Positions 27,631 to 38,437 of a DNA stretch of 64,000 nt are shown here, piece after piece (the stretch's first letter is position 1; the number at the start of each line of letters is the position of its first letter). The stretch comes from Psychrobacter sp. NG254 (GTDB lineage: Bacteria > Pseudomonadota > Gammaproteobacteria > Pseudomonadales > Moraxellaceae): positions 124,001 to 188,000 of the forward strand of contig NZ_JADHDA010000001.1 in NCBI RefSeq assembly GCF_015277735.1. The letters are read 5' to 3'. The notes under the pieces are model-generated. The model was not told the DNA's origin. It did not search any database and saw only the letters and a program-made list of their open reading frames with translations. Position numbers and translations under genes: made by a program.

Positions 27631-29214
27631 ATGTCCAAAACTTCTACCGAGTCAGTGAACACGACAACGACAGCCGCTCTATCAGCCACACAAAACGCTG
27701 CGACAGAAACCGTCACTATCTTTAATCCTGCCGCGCCTAGCGTAGTACAAGAGCAGAGCCAGACAGATACCAGCCAACCTTATCACCATAAAGCCAACCA
27801 CAATCAAAATCGTAGTATCGCACAAAGTAGTGATGTTACGACCGCCAATGCGACTGCCACTATGCCAGTCAGTGCGGCGCCAAAGATTGGTTTTGTGTCA
27901 TTGGGTTGCCCAAAAGCACTGGTGGATAGTGAGCGTATCATCACTGAGCTGAGCCGCGATGGTTATCAAGTCGCCAGTGATTATGAAGGTGCCGATTTGG
28001 TCGTGGTCAATACGTGCGGCTTTATCGAGTCAGCAGTACAAGAGTCGCTCGATGCCATCGGCGAGGCCATCAGCAAAAATGGTAAAGTGATTGTCACAGG
28101 TTGTTTGGGCAAAGAAGCGGACAAAATCCGTGCAATGCATCCGGCAGTACTCGCAGTGACTGGCGCGCATGCCTATGACGAAGTCATTACGGCCGTCGCG
28201 CAGCATGTGCCCAAACCAAATCGTAGTAAAGATGCCAATTACGACCCAAAGATAGATTTGATCAATGAGGCGGGTATTAAGCTTACGCCAAGTCATTATG
28301 CCTATCTAAAAATATCAGAAGGCTGTAATCATCGTTGCACGTTCTGCATTATTCCAAGCTTACGTGGTGATTTAGACTCGCGTCCAATTGATAATGTGAT
28401 GAATGAAGCGTTGGCACTCAAAAACGCTGGCGTGAAAGAGCTGCTCATCATCTCGCAAGATACCTCAGCTTACGGGCTGGATCTGAAATATAAAACCAGT
28501 TTTTGGAATGGGATGCCGCTCAAGTCAAAATTTTATGACTTATGCCAAGCCTTGAACGGTCTGGGTATTTGGGTACGTCTGCACTATGTCTATCCATATC
28601 CACACGTAGACAAAGTCGTTGAGCTGATGGGTGAGAAGAAACTCTTGCCTTATTTAGACATTCCGTTTCAGCATGCCAGCCATCGTATCTTAAAAGCGAT
28701 GAAACGCCCTGCGCACAGTGAAAACACTTTAGAGCGTATCAAAGCATGGCGTGCTATCTGCCCTGATATCGTGATTCGTTCGACCTTTGTGGTCGGCTTC
28801 CCTGGTGAGACCGAAGAAGATTTTCAGTGCTTGCTTGATTGGTTGACAGAGGCTCGTCTTGATCGCGTGGGTGCCTTTACCTATTCAGAAGTTGAAGGCG
28901 CTGTTGCCAATGCCTTGCCCGACCATGTACCTGAAGACGTTAAGCAATCTCGCTACGAGCGCTTGATGACGCTTCAGCAAGACATCTCCGCACAAAAACT
29001 GCAAGAAAAAGTCGGCAAAACCCTCATGGTATTGGTCGATGAGATTGATAGAGAAGAAGGTATCGCCATTTGCCGTAGCTATGCGGATGCGCCTGAAATC
29101 GATGGCCATGTCTATGTCGATGACATTACCGATCAGGTCAAAGTGGGTCAGTTTTTGACTGTGACGATTGATGATGCTAGCGAATATGATTTGTTCGGTA
29201 GTTATCAGAGGTAG
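27631..29214 (+). CDS. rimO: Ribosomal protein uS12 methylthiotransferase
   Basis: A radical-SAM methylthiotransferase that modifies Asp89 of ribosomal protein S12. The N-terminal UPF0004 domain starts [17 protein letters not shown], with Cys93 as a cluster ligand and VVNTCGF and TGCLG following. The radical SAM motif [17 protein letters not shown] gives CX3CX2C, and a TRAM domain closes the protein. The first ~80 residues are a T, N, Q and A rich extension absent from E. coli RimO and predicted to be disordered. ATG 27631 follows AAGGT; the frame continues to 27577 without a better start. Divergent from ntrB. Confidence 0.94.
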   Translation: MSKTSTESVNTTTTAALSATQNAATETVTIFNPAAPSVVQEQSQTDTSQPYHHKANHNQNRSIAQSSDVTTANATATMPVSAAPKIGFVSLGCPKALVDSERIITELSRDGYQVASDYEGADLVVVNTCGFIESAVQESLDAIGEAISKNGKVIVTGCLGKEADKIRAMHPAVLAVTGAHAYDEVITAVAQHVPKPNRSKDANYDPKIDLINEAGIKLTPSHYAYLKISEGCNHRCTFCIIPSLRGDLDSRPIDNVMNEALALKNAGVKELLIISQDTSAYGLDLKYKTSFWNGMPLKSKFYDLCQALNGLGIWVRLHYVYPYPHVDKVVELMGEKKLLPYLDIPFQHASHRILKAMKRPAHSENTLERIKAWRAICPDIVIRSTFVVGFPGETEEDFQCLLDWLTEARLDRVGAFTYSEVEGAVANALPDHVPEDVKQSRYERLMTLQQDISAQKLQEKVGKTLMVLVDEIDREEGIAICRSYADAPEIDGHVYVDDITDQVKVGQFLTVTIDDASEYDLFGSYQR

Positions 29215-29385
29215 AATACCTGTGTGACAGACACGCAAAAATTGCCCAATGGCGGGCAGTTTTTGCTACAATTAGCGCAATTTAGCCTTTTTAATACGTA
29301 TGCCTATATAGGCGGCGTTGTGGGCAAACTCGATTTGTATTTTACCGATAATGTTCTTTATAATTCAATGATAAAAGGTGACCTC

Positions 29386-30111
29386 ATGTCTGACAAAAAC
29401 CCGCGTTACGCTCGTATCTTGCTAAAACTCTCAGGCGAAGCCTTGGCTGGTAGCAAAGACATGGGTATTGATACCGAAGTGCTCGACAAAATGAGCTTGT
29501 CTATCGCTCATTTACGTGGATTGGGTGTCCAAGTGGGTATCGTGGTCGGCGGTGGTAACTTATATCGCGGTGCCCAATTACAAAAAGAAGGTTTGGTCGG
29601 CCGTGTGACTGGTGACCAAATGGGTATGCTTGCGACTGTGATGAACGGTTTGGCCATGCGTGATGCGCTTGAGCGCCGCAATATCAAAACACGCCTGATG
29701 TCAGCCTTGCCAATCGGTGAAGTGACTGAGAGCTATAGCAGTCGTAATGCGATTCGTTATCTCAAAAACGGTGAGGTTTGTATCTTTGTCGCAGGCACGG
29801 GCAATCCATTCTTTACTACGGATACCGCTGCTTGTTTGCGTGGTATTGAGATTGAAGCTGGCTTGATCCTAAAAGCGACCAAAGTAGATGGCGTTTATGA
29901 CAAAGACCCAAGTCTGCATTCTGACGCGGTCAAGTATGACGGCCTGACCTTTGATGAAGTGTTAGAGCAAAAACTTGGCGTGATGGATTTGACGGCTATT
30001 GCGTTATGCCGTGAGCATAACGTACCGCTACAAGTGTTTGATATGACCAAACCCAATGCCCTATTGAATGTCATCATGGGCGAAAATGAAGGCACCCGTG
30101 TTTTTCATTAA
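29386..30111 (+). CDS. pyrH: Uridylate kinase
   Basis: A 241-residue amino acid kinase-fold UMP kinase that makes UDP for nucleic acid and envelope precursors. It shows [22 protein letters not shown], the [12 protein letters not shown] segment, and [14 protein letters not shown] with [22 protein letters not shown] 29386, preceded by AAGGTG, gives the standard length; the frame runs upstream to 29224 into the non-coding gap after rimO. Followed by frr, as in most bacteria; rpsB and tsf are not in front of it here. Confidence 0.97.
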   Translation: MSDKNPRYARILLKLSGEALAGSKDMGIDTEVLDKMSLSIAHLRGLGVQVGIVVGGGNLYRGAQLQKEGLVGRVTGDQMGMLATVMNGLAMRDALERRNIKTRLMSALPIGEVTESYSSRNAIRYLKNGEVCIFVAGTGNPFFTTDTAACLRGIEIEAGLILKATKVDGVYDKDPSLHSDAVKYDGLTFDEVLEQKLGVMDLTAIALCREHNVPLQVFDMTKPNALLNVIMGENEGTRVFH

Positions 30112-30231
30112 TCAGACAGCACACAGATAAATAAAGAGCAATCATTGGTCAATAGCCAGTTGCTTAGACAATTAAAACCTTACATAGTTAACAATAAAGA
30201 ATTTATCGATAGCGATAAATAAGGACACACA

Positions 30232-30786
30232 ATGATCAAAGAGATTAAGCAAGACGGCGAATCACGCATGCAAAAAACGTTGGAAGCGCTTGAAAGCACT
30301 TTTAGCAAAGTTCGTACAGGTCGTGCCCACCCAGGTATGCTGTCAGGTGTGATGGTCAACTACTACGGTTCTGATACGGCACTTAACCAAGTAGCCAGTG
30401 TCAACGTTGAAGACTCACGCACATTATTGGTTCAGCCATTTGACCGTACGATGGTACAAGCCATTGATAAAGCGATTCGCGAAGCAGATTTGGGTCTAAA
30501 CCCAATGACCGCTGATGTGATTCGTGTACCAATGCCAGCATTGACAGAAGAAACACGCCGCGATATGCAAAAACTTGCGCGCAGTGAAGCAGAGAGCAGC
30601 CGAGTCTCTATCCGTAATATTCGCCGCGACATGATGAACGACATCAAAGACTTGGCAAAAGAGAAAGAGATATCAGAAGATGACGAGCGCCGCGCGAGTG
30701 ATGATATCCAAAAAATCACTGACAAATATATCGAAACCATCGATAGCCGCTTGAGCAAAAAAGAAACTGATTTGATGGCCGTTTAA
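30232..30786 (+). CDS. frr: Ribosome recycling factor
   Basis: A standard-length 184-residue RRF, which with EF-G splits the post-termination ribosome. Diagnostic segments include [30 protein letters not shown], the [11 protein letters not shown] helix, [11 protein letters not shown] and the three-helix bundle core [19 protein letters not shown] provides a good ribosome binding site. It sits 120 bp after pyrH and ends before a weak terminator. Confidence 0.97.
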   Translation: MIKEIKQDGESRMQKTLEALESTFSKVRTGRAHPGMLSGVMVNYYGSDTALNQVASVNVEDSRTLLVQPFDRTMVQAIDKAIREADLGLNPMTADVIRVPMPALTEETRRDMQKLARSEAESSRVSIRNIRRDMMNDIKDLAKEKEISEDDERRASDDIQKITDKYIETIDSRLSKKETDLMAV

Positions 30787-30843
30787 GACGGGCTATTGTG
30801 GTTTATCACAATAACTGGTTAAGCGTCACCCTTAATAGTAGAC

Positions 30844-30872
30844 AGCCAATACTTCATTGCTATTGGCTTTTT
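30844..30872 (+). terminator. Terminator after frr
   Basis: AGCCAATA pairs with TATTGGCT (8 bp) around a 9-nt loop, followed by TTTTT. Confidence 0.6.
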
Positions 30873-31020
30873 ACTATTATATGCACTATATTTTACCTGC
30901 CATAACATATCGATTTTCAGATTTTAATTATGGTAAGTTTGTGAATTGCCCATATCGCACTTTTTAATCGCTGCTATGCACGTTATTATTATTCTACCTT
31001 AACAATAAGCACTCTCGCCT

Positions 31021-31776
31021 ATGTCTACCTCAGCCGCTTTGGCTCCTGCTATTATTCCTCGTCATATCGCCATCATTATGGATGGTAACAACCGCTATGG
31101 TAAAGCCAATGACTTGGGTAAAGGCCAAGGGCATGTGGCTGGCAAAGACGCGTTAGATCCCATCGTTGAGTACTGTGTTGATACAGGTATAGAGGTGCTG
31201 ACCGTATTTGCTTTTTCTAGTGAAAACTGGCAACGTCCACCCAGTGAGGTGGCGTTACTCATGCAGCTATTGGCCTCAACCATCCATGATCAAATGCCTC
31301 GGATGAACGAGTATCGCATTCGCCTGCGTTTTATTGGCGACCGCAGTCAACTCAGTCATGACTTGCAAGTTTTGATGGCAGATGCTGAAGAAAAAACCGC
31401 AGCGTTTGAGGCCATGACCATGGTGATTGCGATCAGTTATGGCGGACAGTGGGATATTGCGCATGCTGCCAAGCGGTTAGCGCAGCAAGTGCAAGCGGGG
31501 ACGCTAAACGCCGAAGATATCAACAAAGAGATGCTAGGTGAGCACGTGCAACTGGCAGACACGCCAGCGGTAGATATGCTGATACGGACTGGCGGTGAGT
31601 ATCGGTTGTCCAATTTTTTATTGTGGCAGTCGGCTTACGCTGAACTCTTTTTTACTCCGACACTATGGCCAAACTTTGCAGCAGAAGAGCTGGCGACGAT
31701 GGTGACAGAGTTTGCCCAGCGTCAACGCCGCTTTGGCAAAACCAGTGAGCAGATAGTCATCGAACAACAGCAATAG
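31021..31776 (+). CDS. uppS: Undecaprenyl diphosphate synthase (cis-prenyltransferase)
   Basis: A 251-residue synthase that condenses farnesyl-PP with eight isopentenyl-PP to make the C55 lipid carrier for peptidoglycan and LPS sugars. It shows IAIIMDGNNRYGKA with catalytic Asp21, FAFSSENWQRP, and the C-terminal IRTGGEYRLSNFLLWQSAYAELFFT. WP followed by Phe and a RQRRFGKT tail are also typical. First gene of the uppS-cdsA-dxr-rseP-bamA cluster. Confidence 0.97.
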   Translation: MSTSAALAPAIIPRHIAIIMDGNNRYGKANDLGKGQGHVAGKDALDPIVEYCVDTGIEVLTVFAFSSENWQRPPSEVALLMQLLASTIHDQMPRMNEYRIRLRFIGDRSQLSHDLQVLMADAEEKTAAFEAMTMVIAISYGGQWDIAHAAKRLAQQVQAGTLNAEDINKEMLGEHVQLADTPAVDMLIRTGGEYRLSNFLLWQSAYAELFFTPTLWPNFAAEELATMVTEFAQRQRRFGKTSEQIVIEQQQ

Positions 31777-31953
31777 TAAAATATTCGTCTTCAAGACGAT
31801 ATCATTTATATGCAGGCGGTGATGAATACTGCTTGCTTGTGATGTGATAAACCGTTTTAATTGGTGTCAATCGCTATCAGTAAGCCATGGTTGATTGGCT
31901 GTTATACTGCATTTTTGACCCTATGTTATTCATTATTATAAGGCTCGATAAGT

Positions 31954-32763
31954 ATGTGGCAACGAATTAAGACGGCTATTGTTCTCGTTATTATCGTTGG
32001 TATTGCAATGTTTGCGAGCCAAACCCCTATTTTATTTGCACCTCTATTGGCCGTTGGCGTGATTATCGCCGCGCACGAGTGGGCCAAATTAATGCCCAAA
32101 TGGCGTCAGCCTGTAGTGTTCGTGCTAATGGTTTTAGTGATAACCCTCATATCGCTGATGTTTAAGGTGACTTGGCTGTTTTGGTGGGTGGCTTCACTCG
32201 TTATATGGCTGATGGCGCTGTCTTGGGTCAGGGTCTTCCCGACACAGACGAGATGGTATGGTAAGCAGCTGGCTCTGATGGGTGTGGTTATCTTGACCGC
32301 GTCAATCACCGCGATGTTTTACCTGTGGCAGCTATCGGCATGGTGGCTACTCTATGTCTTCTTATTGGTCTGGTGTGCAGACAGTGGTGCTTATTTTGTC
32401 GGTCGTAAGCTTGGTCGCCGAAAGATGGCACCCAATGTCTCACCCAATAAGAGCATGGAAGGATTGGCAGGTGGTCTTGTCACAGGTCTACTAGTCGTGA
32501 TTGCGATTAGTGTCTTTAAGCTGCAATTGACAGGTGTGCCACTCATTGCATTTGTCACATTATCAGCGATAACGATTTTGGCTTCTGTACTGGGTGATCT
32601 GTTTGAGTCGATGCTCAAACGCCGCGCTGATGTAAAAGACTCTGGCACGATTTTGCCAGGTCATGGCGGCATACTGGATCGTATTGATTCGCTATTATCA
32701 GCAACACCGATCTTTGCACTGGGTTTTTGGGCGATACAACAGTTTGGCCTAATCGTGGTATAG
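31954..32763 (+). CDS. cdsA: Phosphatidate cytidylyltransferase
   Basis: A 269-residue integral membrane enzyme making CDP-diacylglycerol, the precursor of all phospholipids. It has multiple hydrophobic helices and the CDP-OH signature region near the C-terminus: SPNKSMEGLAGG, SVLGDLFESMLKRRADVKDSG and LPGHGGILDRIDSL with the metal-binding Asp residues. Normal length, between uppS and dxr. Confidence 0.96.
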   Translation: MWQRIKTAIVLVIIVGIAMFASQTPILFAPLLAVGVIIAAHEWAKLMPKWRQPVVFVLMVLVITLISLMFKVTWLFWWVASLVIWLMALSWVRVFPTQTRWYGKQLALMGVVILTASITAMFYLWQLSAWWLLYVFLLVWCADSGAYFVGRKLGRRKMAPNVSPNKSMEGLAGGLVTGLLVVIAISVFKLQLTGVPLIAFVTLSAITILASVLGDLFESMLKRRADVKDSGTILPGHGGILDRIDSLLSATPIFALGFWAIQQFGLIVV

Positions 32764-32899
32764 CGCGATAGGGTAGCGGTCGCTTGCTATTTCATAAGTT
32801 GCCTCTCAATCTGTATCGCTACTCACTAAATTTTTTGATGTTTATCACACCGTATTTATTTTCTTCTTTTATTTATAAGTATCATAGGCACCACTGGTT

Positions 32900-34105
32900 A
32901 TGACGCAACGCATCGCCGTACTAGGCGCGACAGGCTCGATTGGTGATAGCACGTTAGCTATCTTAGCGGCACAGTCGCACCAGTATGAAGTATATGCTTT
33001 ATCAGGCCATCACCGTTTGGACAAATTATTTGCGCTTTGTCAGCAGTTTTTGCCCAAGCGCGTAAGCGTGCCGACAGCAGCGGTCGATGATTTTGCTAAG
33101 CGTCTCAGTAGCGCAGGTCTTGATATCGACGTGGTAGGCGGCGAGCAAGGGCTGATAGAGATTGCGACCGACTCTCAAACCGATACGGTGGTTGCGGCTA
33201 TCGTAGGCGCAGCAGGCTTGCCTTCTACTTTAGCGGCTGCACGTGCAGGCAAGCGTATTCTGCTCGCCAATAAAGAAGCCTTGGTGATGGCAGGGAAGGT
33301 CATGATTGATGCGGTCAAAACGCATCATGCTACCTTGCTGCCACTCGATTCAGAGCACAATGCTATTTTTCAATGTCTGCCATCCGCTATTCAGCAAGAC
33401 AACACCCAAATCCACCAGTCAGAACATGGTGTACGAAAGCTGTGGTTGACGGCGTCAGGTGGTCCATTTTTACAACAGTCTTTTGCTCAAATGCAACAGG
33501 CAAGTGTGGCAGAGGCGGTCAAACATCCCAACTGGTCAATGGGTCAAAAGATATCCGTCGACTCGGCGACGATGATGAATAAGGGGCTTGAGCTGATCGA
33601 AGCCTGTCATTTATTTGATTTGCCCGAAGACAAAATAAATGTGGTCATTCATCCGCAAAGTATCATTCACTCAATGGTAGAATACAGCGATGGCAGCTTT
33701 TTAGCGCAGCTTGGCAGCCCAGATATGAAAACACCCATTGCACATGCGCTTGCCTACCCAAACCGTATCGACAGTGGCTCGCAGCCGCTAGACTTATATG
33801 CGCTCAGTGGTTTGGAGTTTATCGAACCTGATCTACAAAAATTTGCCTGTCTGCGTTTGGCTCGTCAAGCCATGCAAGCAGGGACGCAGGCGACTATTGT
33901 CTTAAATGCAGCCAATGAGGTCGCAGTGGCCGCATTTTTAAATGGACAAGTTCGCTTAACTGACATTGCAAATATCAATGAGCAAGCCTTAACTGATATA
34001 CAGCTGCCACCACTAAGCGCGGCGGCTGATATAGAAGACATATTAGCCATTGATCAGATTGCGCGTCATCTTACTGACAAGTTAGTGATGAAGTTAGTGC
34101 AATGA
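32900..34105 (+). CDS. dxr: 1-deoxy-D-xylulose 5-phosphate reductoisomerase
   Basis: A 401-residue NADPH-dependent enzyme that makes MEP in the non-mevalonate isoprenoid pathway, which ultimately feeds UppS. It has the NADPH-binding GATGSIGDSTL, LANKEALVMAG, the metal/substrate motif LPLDSEHNAIFQ, TASGGPF, KHPNWSMGQKISVDSATMMNKGLE, and HPQSIIHSMVEYSDGS. Normal length. Confidence 0.97.
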   Translation: MTQRIAVLGATGSIGDSTLAILAAQSHQYEVYALSGHHRLDKLFALCQQFLPKRVSVPTAAVDDFAKRLSSAGLDIDVVGGEQGLIEIATDSQTDTVVAAIVGAAGLPSTLAAARAGKRILLANKEALVMAGKVMIDAVKTHHATLLPLDSEHNAIFQCLPSAIQQDNTQIHQSEHGVRKLWLTASGGPFLQQSFAQMQQASVAEAVKHPNWSMGQKISVDSATMMNKGLELIEACHLFDLPEDKINVVIHPQSIIHSMVEYSDGSFLAQLGSPDMKTPIAHALAYPNRIDSGSQPLDLYALSGLEFIEPDLQKFACLRLARQAMQAGTQATIVLNAANEVAVAAFLNGQVRLTDIANINEQALTDIQLPPLSAAADIEDILAIDQIARHLTDKLVMKLVQ

Positions 34106-34141
34106 TAGCCAAATCATAATACGAGTCTTTATTTGAAAAAC

Positions 34142-34254
34142 GACTATAGTCAGTTCAATATAATTTCGATACAAGGAAACCGAGTGCAAGTTATACATTA
34201 GTATGCTTAGCGAGGATGACGATGTAACGGATTTATATAGACTTGACTATAGTC
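34142..34254. mobile_element. MITE-like repeat with 22-bp terminal inverted repeats
   Basis: The 113-bp element opens with GACTATAGTCAGTTCAATATAA (34142-34163) and closes with the imperfect inverted copy TTATATAGACTTGACTATAGTC (34233-34254). The outermost GACTATAGTC is itself a perfect palindrome. It lies in the dxr-rseP gap and contains no gene. From memory, elements with this body (CGATACAAGG, GTATGCTTAGCGAGGATGACGATGTA) recur in Psychrobacter intergenic regions; I see one copy here. Confidence 0.7.
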
Positions 34255-34326
34255 AAAAGACGATGTTCAGCATGCTTAAATACAGCTATTAATAAAGATG
34301 CTAAGAGACAATACTGAGAAACAATC

Positions 34327-35703
34327 ATGACGTTTTTATTAACGATTCTTGCGGCCATATTTGTCTTAGGGCCACTCATTGCCTTACATGAATGGGGTCA
34401 TTACATCGTAGCGAGGCTTTGCGGTGTCAAGGTGCTGACGTATTCTATCGGTTTTGGCCCAAAACTATTTGGCTGGACGAGCAAAAAGAGTGGTATTGAT
34501 TATCGCATCTCCGCGCTACCGCTTGGCGGCTATGTCAAGATGCTCGATGAGCGCGAAGGCGAGGTTGCCAAAGATGAGAAGCATCTGGCCTTTAATCATC
34601 AGCATCCGCTAAAAAAAATTGCGATTACCGCTGCTGGCCCTATCATGAATTTTATCATTGCTATCGCTTTGTTTTGGGTGTTGTTTATGACCCCATCTGA
34701 ACAATTAGCAACCAAAATTGGCAGTGTATTACCAGGCACACCTGCGGCAATCGCACAACTGCCGGCTGGTGATAAAATCGTCGCTATCGACGGGCATGAC
34801 GTTCAGACGTGGGAAGGGATCAACTATCGCCTCGCTGGGCGTATGGGTGAAACGGATAATGTCAGTATCACGCTGCAGTCGGATGCTCAAAGCAAGCCAT
34901 CGACCAAAACCTATCAAGCACCTATAACCGACTTTATGCAGGGCGATGCACAGGGCAAAGATGCCTTGAGCAGTTTTGGGATGCTGCCGTGGCAACCTGA
35001 TATTGCCCCGATTGTCGGCGACTTAACACCTGATGGTGCTGCTAGCCGCCAAGGTCTACAGGTTGGTGATCGTATCACGGCCATCAATGATGAAGCCATC
35101 AAAGACTGGATCAGTGCCACACGTATCATTCGTGATAACCCTGAGACGTTGCTGAATTTTACCGTATTGCGTGATGACAAAGTTGTGCAGTTAGCGATCA
35201 TGCCTCAAGGTAAAAAAGACAATCTGGGCAATGATTATGGGCAAATCGGTGCGATGGTTGAGCAGTCAGAGATCGTCATTCCTGATGCCTATAAAACCAC
35301 GGTAGCTTATGGCCCTGGTGAGTCACTGGTTAAGTCATTTGAAAAGACGGAACAGCTAGCCGTTATGACGGTCAGCTCGATGGGAAAAATGCTGTCAGGT
35401 ATGATTGGTTTGGATAATTTGTCAGGTCCTATTACTATTGCCAAAGTGGCCAAACAGAGCTTTGATATCAGTTGGCAGATGGTCTTGTCTACGGCGGCTT
35501 TAATCAGTTTGAGTCTGGCGGTACTAAACCTGTTACCCATTCCAGTACTGGACGGTGGTCATATCGTTTATCACTTGATTGAGTTAATACGAGGTAAGCC
35601 ACTCTCTGACGGGGTACAGATGGTGGGTCTTAACATCGGGCTAGTCTTACTGGCAGGTTTCATGGTGTTAGCAATTGGTAATGACATCAGCCGGCTGTTT
35701 TAG
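34327..35703 (+). CDS. rseP: Site-2 intramembrane metalloprotease RseP
   Basis: A 458-residue S2P protease that cleaves the anti-sigma factor RseA within the membrane during envelope stress and clears signal peptide remnants. The zinc motif HEWGH is at 21-25 in the first membrane segment. Two tandem PDZ domains follow (around GTPAAIAQLPAGDKIVAIDG and GAASRQGLQVGDRITAIND), and the distal NLLPIPVLDGGH supplies the third metal ligand. It lies directly upstream of bamA, as in most Proteobacteria. Confidence 0.96.
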   Translation: MTFLLTILAAIFVLGPLIALHEWGHYIVARLCGVKVLTYSIGFGPKLFGWTSKKSGIDYRISALPLGGYVKMLDEREGEVAKDEKHLAFNHQHPLKKIAITAAGPIMNFIIAIALFWVLFMTPSEQLATKIGSVLPGTPAAIAQLPAGDKIVAIDGHDVQTWEGINYRLAGRMGETDNVSITLQSDAQSKPSTKTYQAPITDFMQGDAQGKDALSSFGMLPWQPDIAPIVGDLTPDGAASRQGLQVGDRITAINDEAIKDWISATRIIRDNPETLLNFTVLRDDKVVQLAIMPQGKKDNLGNDYGQIGAMVEQSEIVIPDAYKTTVAYGPGESLVKSFEKTEQLAVMTVSSMGKMLSGMIGLDNLSGPITIAKVAKQSFDISWQMVLSTAALISLSLAVLNLLPIPVLDGGHIVYHLIELIRGKPLSDGVQMVGLNIGLVLLAGFMVLAIGNDISRLF

Positions 35704-35964
35704 TCGATTTATCGATAGTATCTTTGATAAAGCACGATATACTAATGGTTTTACGACTGCTGGGCCTCAATTGTTGTTATGATACACGCAATACTTTGTG
35801 TCGCGGTCTCTGTACTAATCGTAATTTTTAGTTTATTTTGTGATGCATTTTATATAAAGTGTTCTGAGTCACCCACACATTGGTTACGACTTTGTGCGAA
35901 ACGGGCTAGACAACATATACTTTTTACCTTAACTTAAGCAATTTTTTATTGACGGATAGTGTTT

Positions 35965-38364
35965 ATGCGTACGCCTTTATTTATGAGCGCGGCTGGGTTG
36001 CCGTTAGTTGTAGCGATGATGAGTATGCCAGTTCATGCTGCAGAATTTGTAGTAACTGACATCGGTTTCAACGGCCTACAACGCCTAACCCCTGATAGCC
36101 TCTATCCGGTCTTACCTATTACGGTAGGAGATACGGTAAATGACAGTCGCTTAGCCGCCAGTATTAAGGCGCTATATGCTACTGAGAATTTTGCCGATAT
36201 TCAAAGCCGTGTCGAAGGCGGTCAGCTAAGGTTTGATGTGGTTGAACGTCCGACCATTACTGAGGTCACTTTTGAGGGCAATAAGCTCATTCCAAAAGAG
36301 GGACTTGAGCAGGGACTGAAAAATGCGGGTCTTTCTGCTGGCGATGTACTAAAGCAGTCTACGCTACAAGGCGTGGCCAACGAATTGCAGCAGCAGTATA
36401 TCAGTCAAGGGTATTACAACAGTAATATTGAAGTAGACCAAACCGTGCTTGATGGCAACCGTGTCAAGCTGGACGTACGCTTTATCGAAGGCAAGCCTTC
36501 TAAAGTGGTCGATATCAATATCATTGGTAACAAGCACTTTAGTGATGAAGAGATTAAAGACGTCTTTGCCGTAAAAGAATCGTCTTGGACACGCCTGCTA
36601 TCAAAGTCTGATCGTTACGCTCAAGAAAAGCTGGCTGCCAGTCTAGAAAACCTAAAAGCCCTATATCAAAACGATGGCTATGTGCGCTTTTCAGTCGATA
36701 ATGCGGTACTAAATATCAGTGAAGATAAAAGTAGTGTGTTTGTCGAAGTCAGTCTGACTGAAGGTGAGCAATATCAGTTTGGTGATGTAAACTTCTTGGG
36801 TAAACCAACGTTTGATACCAATGAGCTAAAAGAGCTGGTAACGTTTGACCCTAATGAAAAATATTCACAAGCCAAACTAGATGCCACGACAGCAGCGCTC
36901 AAAAGTCGCTATGGTAATGAGGGTTATTACTTAGCCCAAGTAAGACCAGTACCTCGTATCAATGACGAGACCAAAATGGTCGATATTGATTACTATATTG
37001 ATCCGGCGCGTCCCATCTATGTTCGCCGTATTAACTTTACGGGCAATATTAAAACTCAAGACGAAGTATTACGCCGTGAGATGCGTCAGTTAGAAGGATC
37101 ACTTGCCTCAAGTGAAAAAATCCAATTGTCACGCACGCGCTTAATGCGTACAGGCTTCTTTAAAGCCGTCAATGTCGATGTGAAGCCAGTTCCTAACCAG
37201 CCAGATCAAGTTGATGTGAGCTATACAGTAGAAGAGCAGCCATCTGGCAGCTCGACCATTGCAGCGGGTTATTCACAGAGTGGCGGTGTGACCTTTCAGT
37301 TGGATCTGACTCAGAATAACTTTATGGGTACCGGTAACCGTGTCAAAGCGGCGTTATCACGTTCAGAAACGCGTGATTCTTATAGTTTGGGCTATACCGA
37401 TCCGTACTTTACAGAAAACGGTGTCTCGCAAGGTCTGAGCGGATACTATCGCAAAACCAAATATGATGATGATAACGTCAGTAATTATGTGACTGACTCA
37501 TATGGTGCGACGCTTAATTACAGTTATCCTGTTGATGAAACCAAGCGTGTGAGTGCGGGTATCAATGTTGATAATACCAAAGTGCGTGGCGGTCGATACT
37601 TGGGAATCTCTAATGTTCAAGAGATTCTAGATGATGGTGGCACACAAACATTTGACGATGATACTGATGGCGTTTCGACATTTAAGAACGACTACCAAAC
37701 CTATAACTTGTTACTTGGCTGGGACTACAGCACGTTAGACCGTCCAGTGTTCCCGACCAAAGGGATGAGTCACGCAGTTGACGCGACCATCGGTCTAGGT
37801 GATGCCAATTACCAAAAACTCGTCTATAGTGGTAACGTATACTACCCATTGTATAAAGGTACCGTCGCTCGTGGTTATACCAAGCTTGGCTATGGTAACG
37901 ACTTGCCGTTCTACGAAAACTTTTATGCTGGAGGCTACGGCTCAGTACGTGGTTACGAGTCATCTACCCTAGGGCCTAAATCACAAGTCTATTATGACGC
38001 GGTCACTGATCCAGATAATCAAACCTTTACCGCAGAAGAGGTCGGTGGTAACGCCCTAGCAACGTTCGGTGCTGAACTGATTTTGCCAATGCCATTTAAA
38101 GGTGATTGGGCAGATCAAGTACGTCCTGTATTGTTTGCTGAAGGTGGTCAGGTATTTGATACCTCTGACAAAGAAGATCGAACTTTCAACGACTCAGATG
38201 TGCCATTACTGACTCAAGACAATGACTTCCGCTATAGTGCGGGTGCGGGTATCACTTGGTATACGCCAATTGGGCCGATATCACTTAGCTATGCCGTACC
38301 TTTCGGGGATAAAGAAGGTGATGAGACTGAAAAAGTCCAATTCCAGATTGGTAATACATTCTAA
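35965..38364 (+). CDS. bamA: Outer membrane protein assembly factor BamA
   Basis: A 799-residue Omp85 protein with a signal peptide (cleavage near PVHAA), five periplasmic POTRA repeats (starting at FVVTDIGFNGLQRL; later VDINIIGNKHF and YVRRINFTGN) and a C-terminal 16-strand barrel. The VRGY motif of loop 6 is present (GSVRGYESSTLGP), and the protein ends in the aromatic QFQIGNTF. It folds and inserts outer membrane proteins. ATG 35965 is preferred over GTG 35959. No skp gene follows, which is unusual. Confidence 0.97.
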   Translation: MRTPLFMSAAGLPLVVAMMSMPVHAAEFVVTDIGFNGLQRLTPDSLYPVLPITVGDTVNDSRLAASIKALYATENFADIQSRVEGGQLRFDVVERPTITEVTFEGNKLIPKEGLEQGLKNAGLSAGDVLKQSTLQGVANELQQQYISQGYYNSNIEVDQTVLDGNRVKLDVRFIEGKPSKVVDINIIGNKHFSDEEIKDVFAVKESSWTRLLSKSDRYAQEKLAASLENLKALYQNDGYVRFSVDNAVLNISEDKSSVFVEVSLTEGEQYQFGDVNFLGKPTFDTNELKELVTFDPNEKYSQAKLDATTAALKSRYGNEGYYLAQVRPVPRINDETKMVDIDYYIDPARPIYVRRINFTGNIKTQDEVLRREMRQLEGSLASSEKIQLSRTRLMRTGFFKAVNVDVKPVPNQPDQVDVSYTVEEQPSGSSTIAAGYSQSGGVTFQLDLTQNNFMGTGNRVKAALSRSETRDSYSLGYTDPYFTENGVSQGLSGYYRKTKYDDDNVSNYVTDSYGATLNYSYPVDETKRVSAGINVDNTKVRGGRYLGISNVQEILDDGGTQTFDDDTDGVSTFKNDYQTYNLLLGWDYSTLDRPVFPTKGMSHAVDATIGLGDANYQKLVYSGNVYYPLYKGTVARGYTKLGYGNDLPFYENFYAGGYGSVRGYESSTLGPKSQVYYDAVTDPDNQTFTAEEVGGNALATFGAELILPMPFKGDWADQVRPVLFAEGGQVFDTSDKEDRTFNDSDVPLLTQDNDFRYSAGAGITWYTPIGPISLSYAVPFGDKEGDETEKVQFQIGNTF

Positions 38365-38437
38365 GAAGTCATCCTTGATTCACGCTGTTTGATTCGGTTC
38401 ATTTACGGGCTCAAACAAAAGATCATCACGTCTAGTA

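Noticed and set aside
29224-29385. 54-residue N-terminal extension of PyrH
   Set aside because: UMP kinases start at [17 protein letters not shown]-like positions, and ATG 29386 has a good ribosome binding site.
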